From assembly GCA_019241915.1 (NCBI GenBank), contig JAFAWI010000190.1, positions 1 to 5,494 of the forward strand: a stretch of 5,494 bases of DNA, in the 5' to 3' direction. Shown here in pieces: positions 5,156-5,494 of this stretch (positions within the stretch are counted from its first letter, which is position 1; every line of letters begins with the position of its first letter). The notes under the pieces were generated by a model. It had not been told where the DNA came from, did not search any database, and worked only from the letters and a program-made list of their open reading frames with translations. This stretch comes from Alphaproteobacteria bacterium (GTDB lineage Bacteria > Pseudomonadota > Alphaproteobacteria > ATCC43930 > CGMCC-115725). The translations under genes were made by a program, and so were the position numbers.

Positions 5156-5494
5156 TACAGCCGCGCGACGTAGCTTTCCTCCGTGGCCCGCTCGGCTTCC
5201 TTGGGCTCGACGACCTGACCGATCTGCTCGGCAATGACGATACCGAGCGACGGGAACGCGCCGCGCGCGACATGCTTCTCCGGGTTCCACAGATCGGAGC
5301 GGATCAGCGCCTTGCCGCAGTGGAAATAAACCTCGTCCGCGCTCACCAGGATGCCGCTGCGCGGCATCTTGCCGTTGACCGCCGTCGCTTCGAGCAGCGC
5401 CGGATCGACGGTGATCTGCGCGCGGCCGTTGACCCGCAGCGTCTCGCGGATGCCGGGGACAAAAAAGATCAGCCCGACCCGCGGATGCTCCAGG
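5152..5494 (-). CDS. PPOX-class FMN-binding protein, C-terminal part (runs off right edge)
   Basis: The last 113 residues of a pyridoxamine 5'-phosphate oxidase-like split-barrel flavoprotein are visible; the N-terminus lies beyond base 5494. The segment begins LEHPRVGLIFFVPGIRETLRV, then NGRAQITVD (22-30), NGKMPRSGILVSADEVYFHCGKALIRSDLW (40-69) and the C-terminal EESYVARLY. The block FHCGKALIRS is characteristic of the uncharacterised PPOX subfamily often named after DR_2398 or MSMEG_1061 (recalled). Family members are about 200 residues long, dimeric and cytoplasmic, and bind FMN at the dimer interface. True PNP oxidase activity (PdxH) is unlikely because the subfamily differs in its active-site sequence. 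Its TGA overlaps the apparent TTG start of the DauA-like gene, so the two flavoenzymes are probably co-transcribed and translationally coupled. Confidence 0.85.
   Translation of the reverse strand, partial: LEHPRVGLIFFVPGIRETLRVNGRAQITVDPALLEATAVNGKMPRSGILVSADEVYFHCGKALIRSDLWNPEKHVARGAFPSLGIVIAEQIGQVVEPKEAERATEESYVARLY

Noticed and set aside
5459..5467. Run of six A residues in the PPOX gene as a possible slippage or frameshift site
   Set aside because: The reading frame continues without interruption through conserved sequence (LIFFVPG), so there is no evidence of frameshifting.

Overview
The window is gene-dense, GC-rich bacterial chromosome (about two-thirds or more G+C by eye, with strong G/C preference at third codon positions). 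It looks like an alphaproteobacterium of the Rhizobiales type. That placement is an inference from base composition, the gene families and the weak, GC-rich promoter sequences; no rRNA or other taxonomic marker is present. I see no tRNA or rRNA gene, insertion sequence, integrase, CRISPR array, phage gene or clear sign of recent transfer. Five genes are read on the minus strand and one on the plus strand. Long antisense reading frames cover much of the window but are shadows typical of GC-rich DNA.

Positions 1-2777 (minus strand) form a compact three-gene run, transcribed from about 2810 towards 1: an isocitrate lyase/PEP mutase-family protein (2777-1941), an AhpD-like carboxymuconolactone decarboxylase-family protein with a full CxxC redox motif (1937-1377), and the N-terminal half of a large GH63/MGH1-like glucosidase (1345-1, running off the left edge). 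Gaps of 3 and 31 nt suggest an operon. The three functions do not make an obvious pathway.

Positions 2778-2922 are the only sizeable intergenic region (145 bp). It is divergent and must hold promoters for both the minus-strand operon and the plus-strand gene at 2923. I see only weak promoter candidates, two adjacent small inverted repeats and a tiny upstream ORF.

Positions 2923-4011 (plus) encode an exported TPR protein of 362 residues. The hydrophobic core of its signal peptide is built from four in-frame copies of a 15-bp tandem repeat.

Positions 4013-5494 (minus) hold two flavoenzymes in a coupled pair: the C-terminal part of a PPOX-class FMN protein (entering from the right edge), then an FAD amine dehydrogenase closely resembling D-arginine dehydrogenase (DauA). 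The second gene apparently starts at a TTG that overlaps the PPOX stop codon. Its key D-arginine specificity residue is replaced, so its substrate is probably different. It converges with the TPR gene with a single base between the stop codons.

I do not see a convincing undescribed defence, mobile or RNA system. The points most worth following are the altered active site of the DauA-like enzyme, the repeat-built signal peptide and the unexplained three-gene operon.
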